64,000 nt of DNA from NORP233 sp050186825 (lineage in GTDB: Bacteria; Planctomycetota; J058), in NCBI GenBank assembly GCA_050186825.1, contig JBFWYD010000053.1, positions 9,424 through 73,423 on the forward strand, in the 5' to 3' direction. Positions 44,465-55,064 of this stretch are shown here, piece by piece. Every line of letters begins with the position of its first letter. The stretch's first letter is position 1. The position numbers and the translations under genes were made by a program. Below the pieces are notes generated by a model, which made no database searches, was not told the DNA's origin, and saw only the letters and a program-made list of their open reading frames with translations.

Positions 44465-47446
44465 GTGGAGCGGATCGGCCCCTACCAGCTCGAGGCGCGG
44501 CTCGGCGAGGGCGGGATGGGCGTGGTGTTCCGCGCCCGCCGCCCCGACGGCGTGGAGGTGGCCCTCAAGCTGCTCCGGGCCAAGGGCGACGCCGAGCGCT
44601 TCGTCCGCGAGGTCCGCACCCTGGCCCAGCTCGGCGCCTCGGCGGGCTTCGTGCCGCTGCTCGACGCCGGCTCCTCCCCGGCCGGCCTCTACCTGGTGAT
44701 GCCCCTGCTCCCGGGCGGCGACCTGGCCCAGCGCCTGCGCCGCGGGCCGCTGCCCCTGCCCGAGGTGATCGAGCTCGGTCGGCGCCTGGCCGCCGCCCTG
44801 GCGCACGCGCACGCGGTGGGCGTCGTGCACCGCGACCTCAAGCCAGAGAACGTGCTCTTCGACGACGCGGGCCGCCCCGTGGTGGCGGACCTCGGCCTAG
44901 CCAAGTACTTCCTGGGGTCCGAGTCGGGGCTGAGCCGCACCGGAGAGCTGCGCGGCACGGCGGGCTACATGCCGCCCGAGCAGCTCCGCGATGCCAAGCG
45001 CGTCACCCCGGCCAGCGACGTGTTCGCCTGGGGCGCGGTCCTCTACGAGGCCCTCACCGGGCGCCCGGCCTTCGCGGGCGAGGAGCCGCTGACCCGGATC
45101 CTCCAGACGGCCGCGGCGCAGGTCGCCCCGCCGCGCGAGCTGCGCCCCGAGGTTCCGGCCTGGCTCGAGGCCATGGTGCTGACCGCGCTGGCGCCCGACC
45201 CGACCGATCGCTACCCCACGGGGGAGGCGCTGCACGTGGCCTTCCGGGCGGCCTCCCTCGCCCCCGAGGTGGTGCCGACCGGACGCTCCGGGCCTGGGGC
45301 CGTCGCCGCGGCGCTGACCCTGCCCGGGGTCGTGATCGTCGGCGCGCTGGCCTTCGCCCTGAGACCCAGCTCACCGCTCGCGACCGCCTCCCCCGCGCCT
45401 TCCGCCTCGGCCTCCCCGGAGCGCACGCCCGGCGCCGCGAGCTCTCCCAGCCAGCCCGCTCCGGCCGAGACCCCCGCGCCTTCGCCCTCGCCCTCACTGG
45501 CGGAGCAGACGCCCGCGCCATCGCCCACGGACCCGCTCGAGCGCGCCCGCGCGGGTCTCCTCGCCTCGCTCCAGGCGGCCGCCCGCGGGGCACCCTGGCG
45601 CGTGCTCGACCTGTGGGGGGATCCGCGCGGGAAGCACGGCGCCCGCTCGAGCGTGGCGGTCGGCTGGCTCGAGGGAGACGAAGAGGTGATCGAGGTCGGG
45701 GTCGACGGGGTCGTCGTGCGCTGGTCGGCGGCGACGGGGGAGGAGCGCGACCGCTTTCGACTCGGCCTGGGCGCCGTGTACCGCGCCCAGATCCTCCCGG
45801 ACGCGACGCTCGTGGTCGCGCAGGACGAGGAGGTCGTCGCCTTCGATCTGCGCGCGCGTCGCCGGCTGTGGGCGGTCCCGACCGCGGAGCGGGCCGAGGG
45901 CCTGCGCCTCGACCCCTCCCGCCGGCTGCTGGCCCTCTGCGCCCGCAAGGAGCTGCGCTTGCTCGAGCTGCCCGGGCTGCGCGAGCGCTGGCGCCAGCCC
46001 CTCGACGGCGGCTCCTGGGAGGTGGAGCTCCGGTTCCTCCCCGGGCGCGAAGAGCTGCTCGCCAACGAGACCACCTGCCTGCTCACCTTCTCCCTCGCCG
46101 ACGGCGCGCGGACCGTCGTCTGCGAACGGCTCCGGCTCAAGAGCGATCAGACGGCCGGCTCGGCGAAGCTCGCCGTCTCGCCCGATGGCGCCCTGGCGAT
46201 CACGGCCGTGAGCAACGAGGGCGCGCTGCGCTGGTGGGATCTGGCCGCCCGGCGCGAGGCCGGGCCGCCGCTGCGCTGGGACAGGGAGACGAACTACGGC
46301 GCGACCTCCGTGGCCTGGGCCCGCGACGGGCGCGCGCTCTTCGTGGGGCTCCACGACGGCGCGGTGCTCCGCGCCCGCCCGCGCGCGCAGGAGCCGGAGG
46401 GGCGCCTGCCCGTGCGCCGCCCCGCGATGGTCACCGTGCTCGCGCCCGGCCCGGGAGAGCGGCTGCTGACCGTCGGGGTCGAGCATCCGCTCTGCGCCTT
46501 CGACGGGGAGTCGCCGCGCTGGCCGGAGGTGACCAACCTGCCCATGTCCGCGCTGGCGGTCACGCCTGACGATCAGCGCCTGGTCAGCGCGGGGAACGAC
46601 GTCGTGCTCTGGGATGCTGCCGCCGGCCGCCGGCCGCGGCATCTGGTCTACGCGACCCGCTACGGCCCCCTCTTCCTCTCGCCCTCGGGTCGCCGGGCCT
46701 GCACGCCGGGTCAGCGCTCCTGGACCTGGGACCTCGAGCGCGGCGGGGTGCTCGCCACGCTCGGGGACCTCGCCGCGGCGGACCAGGTCCTGTTCCTCGG
46801 CGACGACCACCTGATCCTCTCGCTGGGGGCGGCGGTGGGCCGCCGCTCGGGCAGGGACGTCGGCGCCGCGCTGTGGAGCGTGGACATCCAGGGGCGCGGG
46901 GACCCGCTGGTCGAGCTGGACGGCGCCTGCCTGGCCCTGGCGCGCGACCCCGCCGATCCTATGGTCCTGCGCACGGTCACGGACCGCACGCTCGGGCGCT
47001 ACTCGATCCGCGCGCGCCGCTGGCTCGCGCGCCGCGAGCTCCCCAGGTCCCGGGCTGCGCGCAGCCCGGGCGGTCGCCCGCTCTCCCTGAGCCGAGCATG
47101 CCTCGACGCGCAGGGCGCGGCGGTGCTCGTCTATCGCTCCCTGGGAGACGAGGTCGTGACGCAGCGCTGGGACCTCGAGGGCGAGCCCCGCGAGCTGACA
47201 GGCGGCCCCAGCCACCCCGACCACCAGCTGGCCGCCCTGCGCTGGGGCGCCGCGTGGTTCGAGGGCGCTGACTCCCTGCACGCCCAGCTCGTGATGGGGC
47301 GCTGGGACCGAGTCCAGCCCGCGCGGGTCGACCTGCCCCTGAGCGCGGGCGTCCCCTTCGGGCTCGTGGCCGCGCCCGATGGCGAGCGCCTCTACCTGGG
47401 CACCTCGCGCGGGCTGGTCCTGACCCTCGACCTGGTCCCGCGCTGA
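44465..47446 (+). CDS. Membrane Ser/Thr kinase with extracytoplasmic beta-propeller
   Basis: 993 residues from GTG 44465 (MERIGPYQLEARLGEGGMG). Complete kinase: Gly loop, VALK Lys35, HRD 122-124 in HRDLKPENVLFDD, ADLGLAK (D-L-G instead of DFG) and MPPEQ. A TM helix (AAALTLPGVVIVGALAFAL, about 275-297) follows a Pro/Ser/Thr-rich spacer; then about 600 residues form WD40-like blades (VAWARDGRALFVGLHDGAV, LAVSPDGALAITAVSNEGA, VLWDAAAG). Signal sensing outside the membrane would set kinase activity. No obvious neighbour substrate. Confidence 0.92.
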   Translation: MERIGPYQLEARLGEGGMGVVFRARRPDGVEVALKLLRAKGDAERFVREVRTLAQLGASAGFVPLLDAGSSPAGLYLVMPLLPGGDLAQRLRRGPLPLPEVIELGRRLAAALAHAHAVGVVHRDLKPENVLFDDAGRPVVADLGLAKYFLGSESGLSRTGELRGTAGYMPPEQLRDAKRVTPASDVFAWGAVLYEALTGRPAFAGEEPLTRILQTAAAQVAPPRELRPEVPAWLEAMVLTALAPDPTDRYPTGEALHVAFRAASLAPEVVPTGRSGPGAVAAALTLPGVVIVGALAFALRPSSPLATASPAPSASASPERTPGAASSPSQPAPAETPAPSPSPSLAEQTPAPSPTDPLERARAGLLASLQAAARGAPWRVLDLWGDPRGKHGARSSVAVGWLEGDEEVIEVGVDGVVVRWSAATGEERDRFRLGLGAVYRAQILPDATLVVAQDEEVVAFDLRARRRLWAVPTAERAEGLRLDPSRRLLALCARKELRLLELPGLRERWRQPLDGGSWEVELRFLPGREELLANETTCLLTFSLADGARTVVCERLRLKSDQTAGSAKLAVSPDGALAITAVSNEGALRWWDLAARREAGPPLRWDRETNYGATSVAWARDGRALFVGLHDGAVLRARPRAQEPEGRLPVRRPAMVTVLAPGPGERLLTVGVEHPLCAFDGESPRWPEVTNLPMSALAVTPDDQRLVSAGNDVVLWDAAAGRRPRHLVYATRYGPLFLSPSGRRACTPGQRSWTWDLERGGVLATLGDLAAADQVLFLGDDHLILSLGAAVGRRSGRDVGAALWSVDIQGRGDPLVELDGACLALARDPADPMVLRTVTDRTLGRYSIRARRWLARRELPRSRAARSPGGRPLSLSRACLDAQGAAVLVYRSLGDEVVTQRWDLEGEPRELTGGPSHPDHQLAALRWGAAWFEGADSLHAQLVMGRWDRVQPARVDLPLSAGVPFGLVAAPDGERLYLGTSRGLVLTLDLVPR

Positions 47447-47449
47447 GCG

Positions 47450-49759
<2,310 letters not shown>

Positions 49760-49906
49760 TGCGCTCCCGGGCAGCTAGCCCAAGGTGAATGCTGGGAGTG
49801 ACTTGCAGTATAGGAGGGTCGGAGTCATTGCAAAGGTCCCCAGGCGCTGCCACGGTAGCGCACGACTCCGACGGGCCCCGCGCGGGCCCATGACGAGGGG
49901 GCTCCC

Positions 49907-50260
49907 ATGACGGCCTTGACCGGGTCCGGGATCGTGAGCTTGCTCCTGCTGGCGACCAACGCGGTGGATGTCGGCGTCCTGCTCCAACAGGGGCTGGACC
50001 TCCTGGCATCGCCCCTCGCTGGGACTGGCGCTGGGACTGGCGGTGCTGGGGCTGGGTTCGCGGGGATGTCGGTCGCGGCGGCCGCGTGGGCGCTCGGTCC
50101 GCGCAGCACGCCCCGGCCCGGCCTCCCCGCTGCGCCGGCCGGGTCGTCGCCTCCCTCCGTCGGGGAGGGCGAGGCTTGGGCCCAGGCCGCCAAGGAGGCC
50201 TGGAGCCCTGCGCGCGGGCGCGCCGCCCTGAGGGTGGAGACGGCGGGCGGCGGCGAGTAG
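49907..50260 (+). CDS. Small hydrophobic protein ending in Gly-Gly-Gly-Glu (candidate Pup-like modifier)
   Basis: 117 residues from an ATG with GAGGGGG about six bases upstream. Residues 8-35 (IVSLLLLATNAVDVGVLL) could be one membrane helix; 51-64 (FAGMSVAAAAWALG) is a second hydrophobic patch. A Pro-rich middle (65-86) precedes a charged tail with a short helix (GEAWAQAAKEAW) and the C-terminus RVETAGGGE. Pup and UBact end in GGE or GGQ, the group attached to lysines by Dop/PafA-family enzymes, and the next gene is such an enzyme. Length and hydrophobicity differ from Pup (about 64, disordered), so this is a candidate only; a chance GGE in GC-rich DNA is possible. Confidence 0.45.
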   Translation: MTALTGSGIVSLLLLATNAVDVGVLLQQGLDLLASPLAGTGAGTGGAGAGFAGMSVAAAAWALGPRSTPRPGLPAAPAGSSPPSVGEGEAWAQAAKEAWSPARGRAALRVETAGGGE

Positions 50261-50421
50261 CCCGCCGGGCTACGAGGTCGGGAGAGAGAGCGAGAGAGCG
50301 GCGCGCACCTTGGTGCGCGCTGCTTGCTTTCCGGAGTCCCTCGCGAAGACCTCGCGCCCGGTGCGGCGCTTCGCCTGGGGAGGCAGAATGCCGGGGCGCG
50401 AGTGCTCCGCCGTGCGGGTCC

Positions 50422-50496
50422 CCGCGCGAAGCGCGGCGAACCGAAGTCCTCGCTTCGCGAGGACCAGGCCGCCCGAGGTCCTCGCGAAGCGAGGGC
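50422..50496. repeat. Cluster of three short hairpins with GAA/TTC loops
   Basis: CCGCGC-GAA-GCGCGG (50422-50436), GTCCTCGC-TTC-GCGAGGAC (50446-50464, perfect 8-bp stem) and GTCCTCGC-GAA-GCGAGGgC (50478-50496) lie in the 247-bp gap between the small protein and the Dop/PafA gene, the last one ending 12 bp before its start. A hairpin of the same design (GGCTCGC-GAA-GCGAGCC) occurs in the element at 14123. They look like REP-type palindromes and could attenuate or process a shared transcript. Confidence 0.6.
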
Positions 50497-50507
50497 TCCA
50501 CCACAGG

Positions 50508-52517
50508 ATGCAGCGCGCGGTCGGACTGGAGACGGAGCTGGCGCTGGGCTTCGCGCCGGAGGAGGCGCAGGACGCGGCGGCGCTGCCGACGCAGCGCGAC
50601 CTGTTCGACGCGCTGCGGGACGCCCTGCTCGAGCGCTACCGCTCCTGCGAGGCGCTCTACTACAAGGGCGGCGTGTTCCTTCAGGACGGCTCGCTCCTGC
50701 ACTTCGAGATCAGCCAGCTCGAGGACCCGCGCCGCGGGCTGCTGGAGTGGGCCACGCCCGAGTGCGCCGCCCCGCGCGAGGCGCTGGCCTACCTGGCCGC
50801 GCAGGAGCGGGCGCTGGTCGCCGCGGCGCCGCGCGCGGCGGAGCTGCTGGTCGAGCGCCGCTTCGCGCGCGGGCGGCTGGTGCTGCTGCGCTGCACCGAG
50901 GACCGCGCCGGGAACGCGACCGGGGCGCACGAGTCCTACTCGGTGGAGGAGCGGCCGCGCGACGGGCGCGCGCTGCTCTTCGCGTGGCTGCTCCACCCGC
51001 TGGCCCTGGCGCTGATCGGGCTGGCCCTGCTCGCCTACGCGGTCCCGCTGTTCTGCGCGATGGGCGCGGCGCTCTTCGTCTACGCCTTCGTCTCCCTGCT
51101 CGCGGACCTCCCGCTCCTGGGCCTGCTCTTCACGGGGCTCAAGGGCGTGCTCGAGCGCCTCGGCAGCTACCTGGTCGAGCCCGGCCCCGGCCCGGGCCAG
51201 GGCCTGCTCTCGCGCGGCCTGGTGCTGCTCGCGCGGGCGGGCGGGCGGCTGTTCTCCTTCACGGCCGCCCGCGCGGTGCTCGCGGGCCATCTCCCCGCGC
51301 TCGGCCCCTTCCTCGCGACGCGGCCCGTCCTCGCGGGCGCGGGGCACCTGGACGCCAGCGGCCGCTTCTCGCTCACCCCGCGCGCCGCCATCACGACCCG
51401 AGTCGCGGCCGCCTTCGTGATCGGCCGCTGGCGCCCGCTGGTCGACCTCAAGGAGCTCTTCTTCCGCGCCCCCTGGCGCTTCCTCACGCGGCGCAAGCGG
51501 CTGCATCTCATCTGCGGCGACGCCAACCGCTGCGAGCACGCGGCCTGGCTCAAGCTCGCGACCACCGCGGCCGTGCTCGACGCCCTCGAGGCCGGCGCCC
51601 TGGACTCCCTCTGCCGCGACCTGATCCTGCCCGAGGGCGTGGTCGGCGCCTTCCAGCGCGCGGCCGCGGACCCCTCGCTCCGGGCCGCGGTCGCGCTCGA
51701 CCGCGCCAGCGCGCGCCCGCTGACCGCCCTCGAGGTCCAGCGCCGCTACCTCGAGGCGGTGTGGCGCTTCGAGCGCGCTCGCGGCGAGCCGCAGCCCGAG
51801 CGGCGCGCGGCCCTGCTCGCCTGGGACGAGGCGCTGGCGGCCCTGGCCGCGGACCCGGCGCGCCTGCGTCCGCGCTGCGACTGGGTGCGCAAGCTCGGCC
51901 TGCTCGAGGCGACCCTGCGCGAGCTCCGCCCGGGCCCGGCCGCGGACGCCTGGACCTGGCTCGCGTCCTGGGGCCCGGCGAACCGCGTGACCGAGGCGCG
52001 CTGCCCCGAGTGGGAGCCTCGCCCGGAGGCGCCGCTCGACGACCCGGCCCTGCACGCGCGCCTCGGTCGCCGCGGGGCCGCCGCCTTCCGGCGCGCCTGC
52101 ACGGGCCTCGACCCCGCCGAGTGGCCGCGCGCCCGCGCGGCCTGGCTGCGCCTCAAGGCCCTCGACCTCGGTTACCAGGAGCTCGACCCGGACGGCCCCT
52201 TCGCGCGGCTCGAGCAGGCCGAGCCGACGGCGCGGGTGCTCGACCCCGCCGAGCTCGAGCGCGCGGCCGTCGAGCCGCCGTCCACGACCCGCGCCGCGAT
52301 CCGGGGGCGCCTGCTCGCCCTCGAGCTGCGCGAGGGCGCGACCCTGCGCCTGGGTTGGGACCGCGTCGAGGCCAGCCCACCCCTGGGCGCGCCGGTCACG
52401 GTCCTGCTCGACGACGTGGCCCAGGCGCAGCTCGACCCGTCCGACGAGCGCCTGCTGCGCGCGGTGCTGACGCCGGCGCCGCGAGGGCCTACTGCAGCTT
52501 CGCCTGGAGCTCCTTGA
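50508..52517 (+). CDS. Dop/PafA-family Pup-ligase-like enzyme with an internal membrane-helix insert
   Basis: 669 residues from ATG 50508 (family usual about 450-500). The fold signature is clear: GLETELAL with Glu8 and Glu10 at the metal site (Dop/PafA 'GTETEYG'), VFLQDGS (Asp equivalent of the catalytic Asp), LEWATPEC (PEYATPEC in the family), TEDRAGNATGAHESY (NSYGCHENY), GAGHLDASGRFSL, and LICGDANRCEHAAWLK (337 onward; VIVGDANMSE in the family), then LTALEVQRRYLE and RPRCDWVRKLGLLE in the C-terminal domain. Between the ESY strand and the GAG strand lie two membrane helices (about 159-207: AWLLHPLALALIGLALLAY... LFVYAFVSLLADLPLLGLLF), absent from known soluble members. It therefore should ligate or cleave a GGE-type modifier at the membrane (inference). 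No proteasome subunit or Mpa/ARC ATPase is in view. Confidence 0.82.
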   Translation: MQRAVGLETELALGFAPEEAQDAAALPTQRDLFDALRDALLERYRSCEALYYKGGVFLQDGSLLHFEISQLEDPRRGLLEWATPECAAPREALAYLAAQERALVAAAPRAAELLVERRFARGRLVLLRCTEDRAGNATGAHESYSVEERPRDGRALLFAWLLHPLALALIGLALLAYAVPLFCAMGAALFVYAFVSLLADLPLLGLLFTGLKGVLERLGSYLVEPGPGPGQGLLSRGLVLLARAGGRLFSFTAARAVLAGHLPALGPFLATRPVLAGAGHLDASGRFSLTPRAAITTRVAAAFVIGRWRPLVDLKELFFRAPWRFLTRRKRLHLICGDANRCEHAAWLKLATTAAVLDALEAGALDSLCRDLILPEGVVGAFQRAAADPSLRAAVALDRASARPLTALEVQRRYLEAVWRFERARGEPQPERRAALLAWDEALAALAADPARLRPRCDWVRKLGLLEATLRELRPGPAADAWTWLASWGPANRVTEARCPEWEPRPEAPLDDPALHARLGRRGAAAFRRACTGLDPAEWPRARAAWLRLKALDLGYQELDPDGPFARLEQAEPTARVLDPAELERAAVEPPSTTRAAIRGRLLALELREGATLRLGWDRVEASPPLGAPVTVLLDDVAQAQLDPSDERLLRAVLTPAPRGPTAASPGAP

Positions 52518-52900
52518 GCGCGGCCTCTTCTTCTCGATCAGCATGTGGACCAGCGTCCAGGCCAGGGCGTAGCGCGCCGCCCCGAACGCGGCGTAGTCGC
52601 GCACGCCCACCAGGTCGGTCTTCAGGCTCGGCTGCTCGGCCTCGAGGATCCGCCGGGCGTCGCGCAGGCGGGAGTAGCTGGGCAGCCCGGGGGGCGAAGT
52701 AGTCGGCGATCCCCTCGCTGACCCAGTGCGGGAGGTTGAGGAGGAGCGCTTGTCGATGCGCCCCGAGGGCGTGCGCACCCGGCCGGACGCCGTGCGCTCG
52801 GGGGGCCCCGCCCGTCGGCAGCCGGTCAGTCGAGGACGGCCGCGCGGCCCGCGACGAGATCGCGCTGACCAAGCTGCCCGAGCTGCGCGCGCGCCCGAGG
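52489..52900 (-). pseudogene. Remnant of a peptidase-MA/DUF1570-like protein
   Basis: In one frame, LNLPHWVSEGIADYFAP matches the 'WLxEGxAxYY' part of peptidase-MA-like proteins. After a run of six G on the plus strand (52689-52694) the reading continues in a second frame as GLPSYSRLRDARRILEAEQ ... LAWTLVHMLIEK, and after another shift near 52530 as EEAALKELQAKLQ-stop. Two frame shifts and no N-terminus mark it as decayed. The 3' end overlaps the Dop/PafA stop by 29 bp. Confidence 0.6.
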
Positions 52901-52933
52901 GGCAGGCATCCGCGGCCGGGCTGCGGTCCGAAC

Positions 52934-53167
52934 CTAGGGAGTGACGACGATCGTGTTCGGCCCGCTGGGATCGGCCCACACCTCGAGTTCGTGGGTCGCC
53001 GGGTCGAAGCGATAGCGCCCAGGCGCCTGGACCCGGACCGTCGGGTAGTGGCGCGGCGGGAGGTAGATCACGCTCGGCGCGCTGGGGTCGGGGTGGCTGA
53101 ACCTCAGCCCTCCCGGCCCCTGGCGGCCGGTGCCGGTCACCTTTGCCGTCGGGCGGGTATGGGCCAT
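52934..53167 (-). CDS. Short beta-rich protein, probably the tail of a degraded enzyme
   Basis: 77 residues from ATG 53167. GRYRFDPATHELEVWADPSG and a terminal IVVTP resemble the closing beta-sandwich strand pattern of some glycoside hydrolases (endoglycoceramidase type). It is too short for that enzyme and lies in a decayed stretch, so it may be a fragment rather than a functional gene. No ribosome site is obvious. Confidence 0.35.
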   Translation of the reverse strand: MAHTRPTAKVTGTGRQGPGGLRFSHPDPSAPSVIYLPPRHYPTVRVQAPGRYRFDPATHELEVWADPSGPNTIVVTP

Positions 53168-53193
53168 CAGGTCACGTTCCGCGTTCCGGCGAC

Positions 53194-53811
53194 CTACTCG
53201 CCGAAGACCTCTTCCAGGCTCGCCGCGGTCACGAGCAGTTCGCCCCAGCGTCCGAGCTCGTCCTCGTTCGCGCCTTCGATCCGCTCCTCCACGCTCTGAG
53301 GCACTGCGCCGAACTTGGCCGCGAGCTGCCGAAGGAGCAGCGTCCGCAGACCCTTTAGCAGACCCTGCAGCAGACCTTCCCGCAGGCCCTGTTCCCGGCC
53401 CTTGATCAGCCCGCGCTGCTCCAGCTTCTCCGCTGCGGTCACGGCGGCCTCCTCGAGCTCTGGTCCCACCCGTTCGCTCAAGGCGACGCCGATCTGCTTG
53501 GCGCTCGCCTCGCTCACGGTGAGCATATACGCGATGACCATGTCCCGATCCTCGGGGACCCGCAAGCCGACCACCAGATCGCCCACGGTGGCCAGGAAGG
53601 CGAGGAAGCGCTCGACCTCGTCGCGGGCGTGGCGCAGCAGGAGCAGCGCAAGCGTTCCGAGCGTGCCGGTCTCTCGCTGGCGGAGAGCGGCGTCGGACTG
53701 GGCCGAGAGGTCGTCGAGCAGGAAGCGGAACGAGGGGAGGTGCGCGCGGACGGACCGACAACTGCGTTCGGGGTGTGCTCGCCGCGAGCCGGCGCACCTG
53801 AGCTCGGCCGC
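53194..53811 (-). pseudogene. 5'-truncated Rpn/PD-(D/E)XK nuclease-transposase remnant
   Basis: The open frame begins right after the DsrE stop with no start codon before the conserved region HLPSFRFLLDDLSAQSD, RETGTLGTLALLLLRHARDE, then RGLIKGREQGLREGLLQGLLKGL and TAASLEEVFGE, which match the C-terminal half of the Rpn/PDDEXK_2 'recombination-promoting nuclease' family. The nuclease core with its Asp/Glu/Lys is missing. It is consistent with earlier mobile-element activity at this locus. A GTG at 53586 could start the last 130 residues, but that would be only the helical tail. Confidence 0.65.
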
Positions 53812-54147
53812 TCAGACCGTGATCACCTTCTCCGCGCGCTCCATCTCCGCCAGGATCTCGTCCATGGACCCGACCGTGCCGACCCGGATCTGCTCGCGCA
53901 GCCCGAACGCATCCACGCACGTCCCGCAGGCGATCAAGTCCACGCCCTGCTCGTGCAAGGTCGACAGCGGCGGGAGGAACTCCGAGCCCTCGGCCAGGCA
54001 CTTCACGCCCGTGTTGTAGAACACGATCGCTTCGAGCTCCTTGAAGGCGCCGCCCGCCTTGGTGAAGAAGGTCTTCAGGACCTTCCGCCCCAGCTCGAGG
54101 TCGCCGTGGCCGAAGCTCTGCTGGTTGATCACGATCACGGTCTTCAC
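53812..54147 (-). CDS. DsrE/YedF C-terminal-like sulfur-relay fold protein
   Basis: 111 residues from GTG 54147 with GAGGAGGG upstream. KTVIVINQQSFGHGDLELGRKVLKTFF, FYNTGVKCLAEGSEFL, HEQGVDLIACGTCVDAFGL and VGTVGSMDEILAEM match the C-terminal DsrE-like domain of YedF-type proteins, including Cys residues in KCLAEG and ACGTC. The usual N-terminal TusA-like half is absent, so it is a stand-alone domain. It may bind or relay sulfur or selenium; no partner gene is nearby. Its stop is followed at once by the Rpn remnant. Confidence 0.82.
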   Translation of the reverse strand: MKTVIVINQQSFGHGDLELGRKVLKTFFTKAGGAFKELEAIVFYNTGVKCLAEGSEFLPPLSTLHEQGVDLIACGTCVDAFGLREQIRVGTVGSMDEILAEMERAEKVITV

Positions 54148-54158
54148 GGGACCCTCCT

Positions 54159-55064
54159 CTACCGGACGACGTGCAGCTCGCCCTCGATGCGCGCCAGGCG
54201 CATCGGCCACTTGTTCACCAGCCCGTACTCGCCGCGCGGCAGCTCGCGCAGGAGCGACTCGCCGTCGCGGGCCACGCAGTCGATCTGGCGGCGCCGGGCG
54301 CACACCCGGAGGTCCGCCAGCCCGTCGCCGCCGCCGCGCAGCGCGGCGGTCGCCCGGCGCGGGGCCTCGCGCCGCCACGGCAGGGGCTGCAGCCCCCACT
54401 CCGGCTGCTCCATGTAGAAGCGCGCGTTCTCGCGGACCTCGCGCTCCTTCTGCCCGGACGGGAGCTGATAGGCGCGGCTGATCTCGGCCAGCCGGACGCG
54501 GCTGCGGCGCACGAAGGCGTCGAGGTCCTTCGCCGCCAGGGCCGCGTGCATCTCCTCCAGGAAGGCGCGGACCTCGGCCTCGGTGGCCTCGCTCCACTCG
54601 ATCGCGGGCGCGTCCTGCCAGGCCCAGCGGCCGAAGGCCTCGCCCACGTCGACCACGCCCGAGACGACCTGCGGCCAGTGGCGCGGCGCGCCCGAGCCCA
54701 TGTCCTCCCACTCCAGCTCGAGCAGCGCGACGCCGGCCGGGCTGCCGATCACCTCGCGCTCCAGGTAGCGCACCAGGCGGCAGCTCACGCGGGCCGGCTT
54801 GGGCTCCTCGCCCGCCAGCACCGACCCGCGCCGCTCGCGGCCGGCGACCTCGCGGCGCGCGCGCAGGGCGCTGGCCGGCGTCGGCCCCGGGGAGATCAGG
54901 ACCGTGACCTCGTTCTCCCCCGGGATCAGCTCGTGGTTGCACTGACCCGTGAACAGCCCGCCCAGGCCCTCGCCGCGGCGGACCACCGGCTGGTCGTTCA
55001 GGAGGAACTCGGCCACGCAGCCCTCGGCGGCGCACTCGAGCACGTAGAAGGTGCGGCGGCGCAT
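54159..55064 (-). CDS. 301-residue protein coupled to the giant repeat protein, unknown function
   Basis: 301 residues; the ATG at 55064 overlaps the stop of the giant gene by one base (TGATG), so the two are co-translated. It begins with a beta-rich region (RRTFYVLECAAEGCVAEFLLNDQPV, CNHELIPGENEVTVLISPG) and continues with RVSCRLVRYLEREVIGSP, a helical stretch (LEEMHAALAAKDLDAFVRRSRVRLAEIS) and a C-terminal RGEYGLVNKWPMRLARIEGELHVV. No signal peptide is seen. It may be a partner, chaperone or immunity-like factor for the giant protein; no family recognised. Confidence 0.75.
   Translation of the reverse strand: MRRRTFYVLECAAEGCVAEFLLNDQPVVRRGEGLGGLFTGQCNHELIPGENEVTVLISPGPTPASALRARREVAGRERRGSVLAGEEPKPARVSCRLVRYLEREVIGSPAGVALLELEWEDMGSGAPRHWPQVVSGVVDVGEAFGRWAWQDAPAIEWSEATEAEVRAFLEEMHAALAAKDLDAFVRRSRVRLAEISRAYQLPSGQKEREVRENARFYMEQPEWGLQPLPWRREAPRRATAALRGGGDGLADLRVCARRRQIDCVARDGESLLRELPRGEYGLVNKWPMRLARIEGELHVVR

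Noticed and set aside
49790..49815. TGGGAGTGACTTGC as a sigma-54 (-24/-12) promoter for the small protein
   Set aside because: The GG-GC spacing is nine bases instead of ten, and the site is about 100 bp from the start.
50236..50260. The GGGE ending as proof of a Pup homologue
   Set aside because: Repeated GGC codons are common in this DNA, so the ending alone is weak; it is kept as a candidate only because of the neighbouring enzyme.
53586..54019. Plus-strand ORFs over the Rpn remnant and DsrE gene
   Set aside because: Ser/Arg-rich shadow frames opposite recognisable minus-strand protein motifs.
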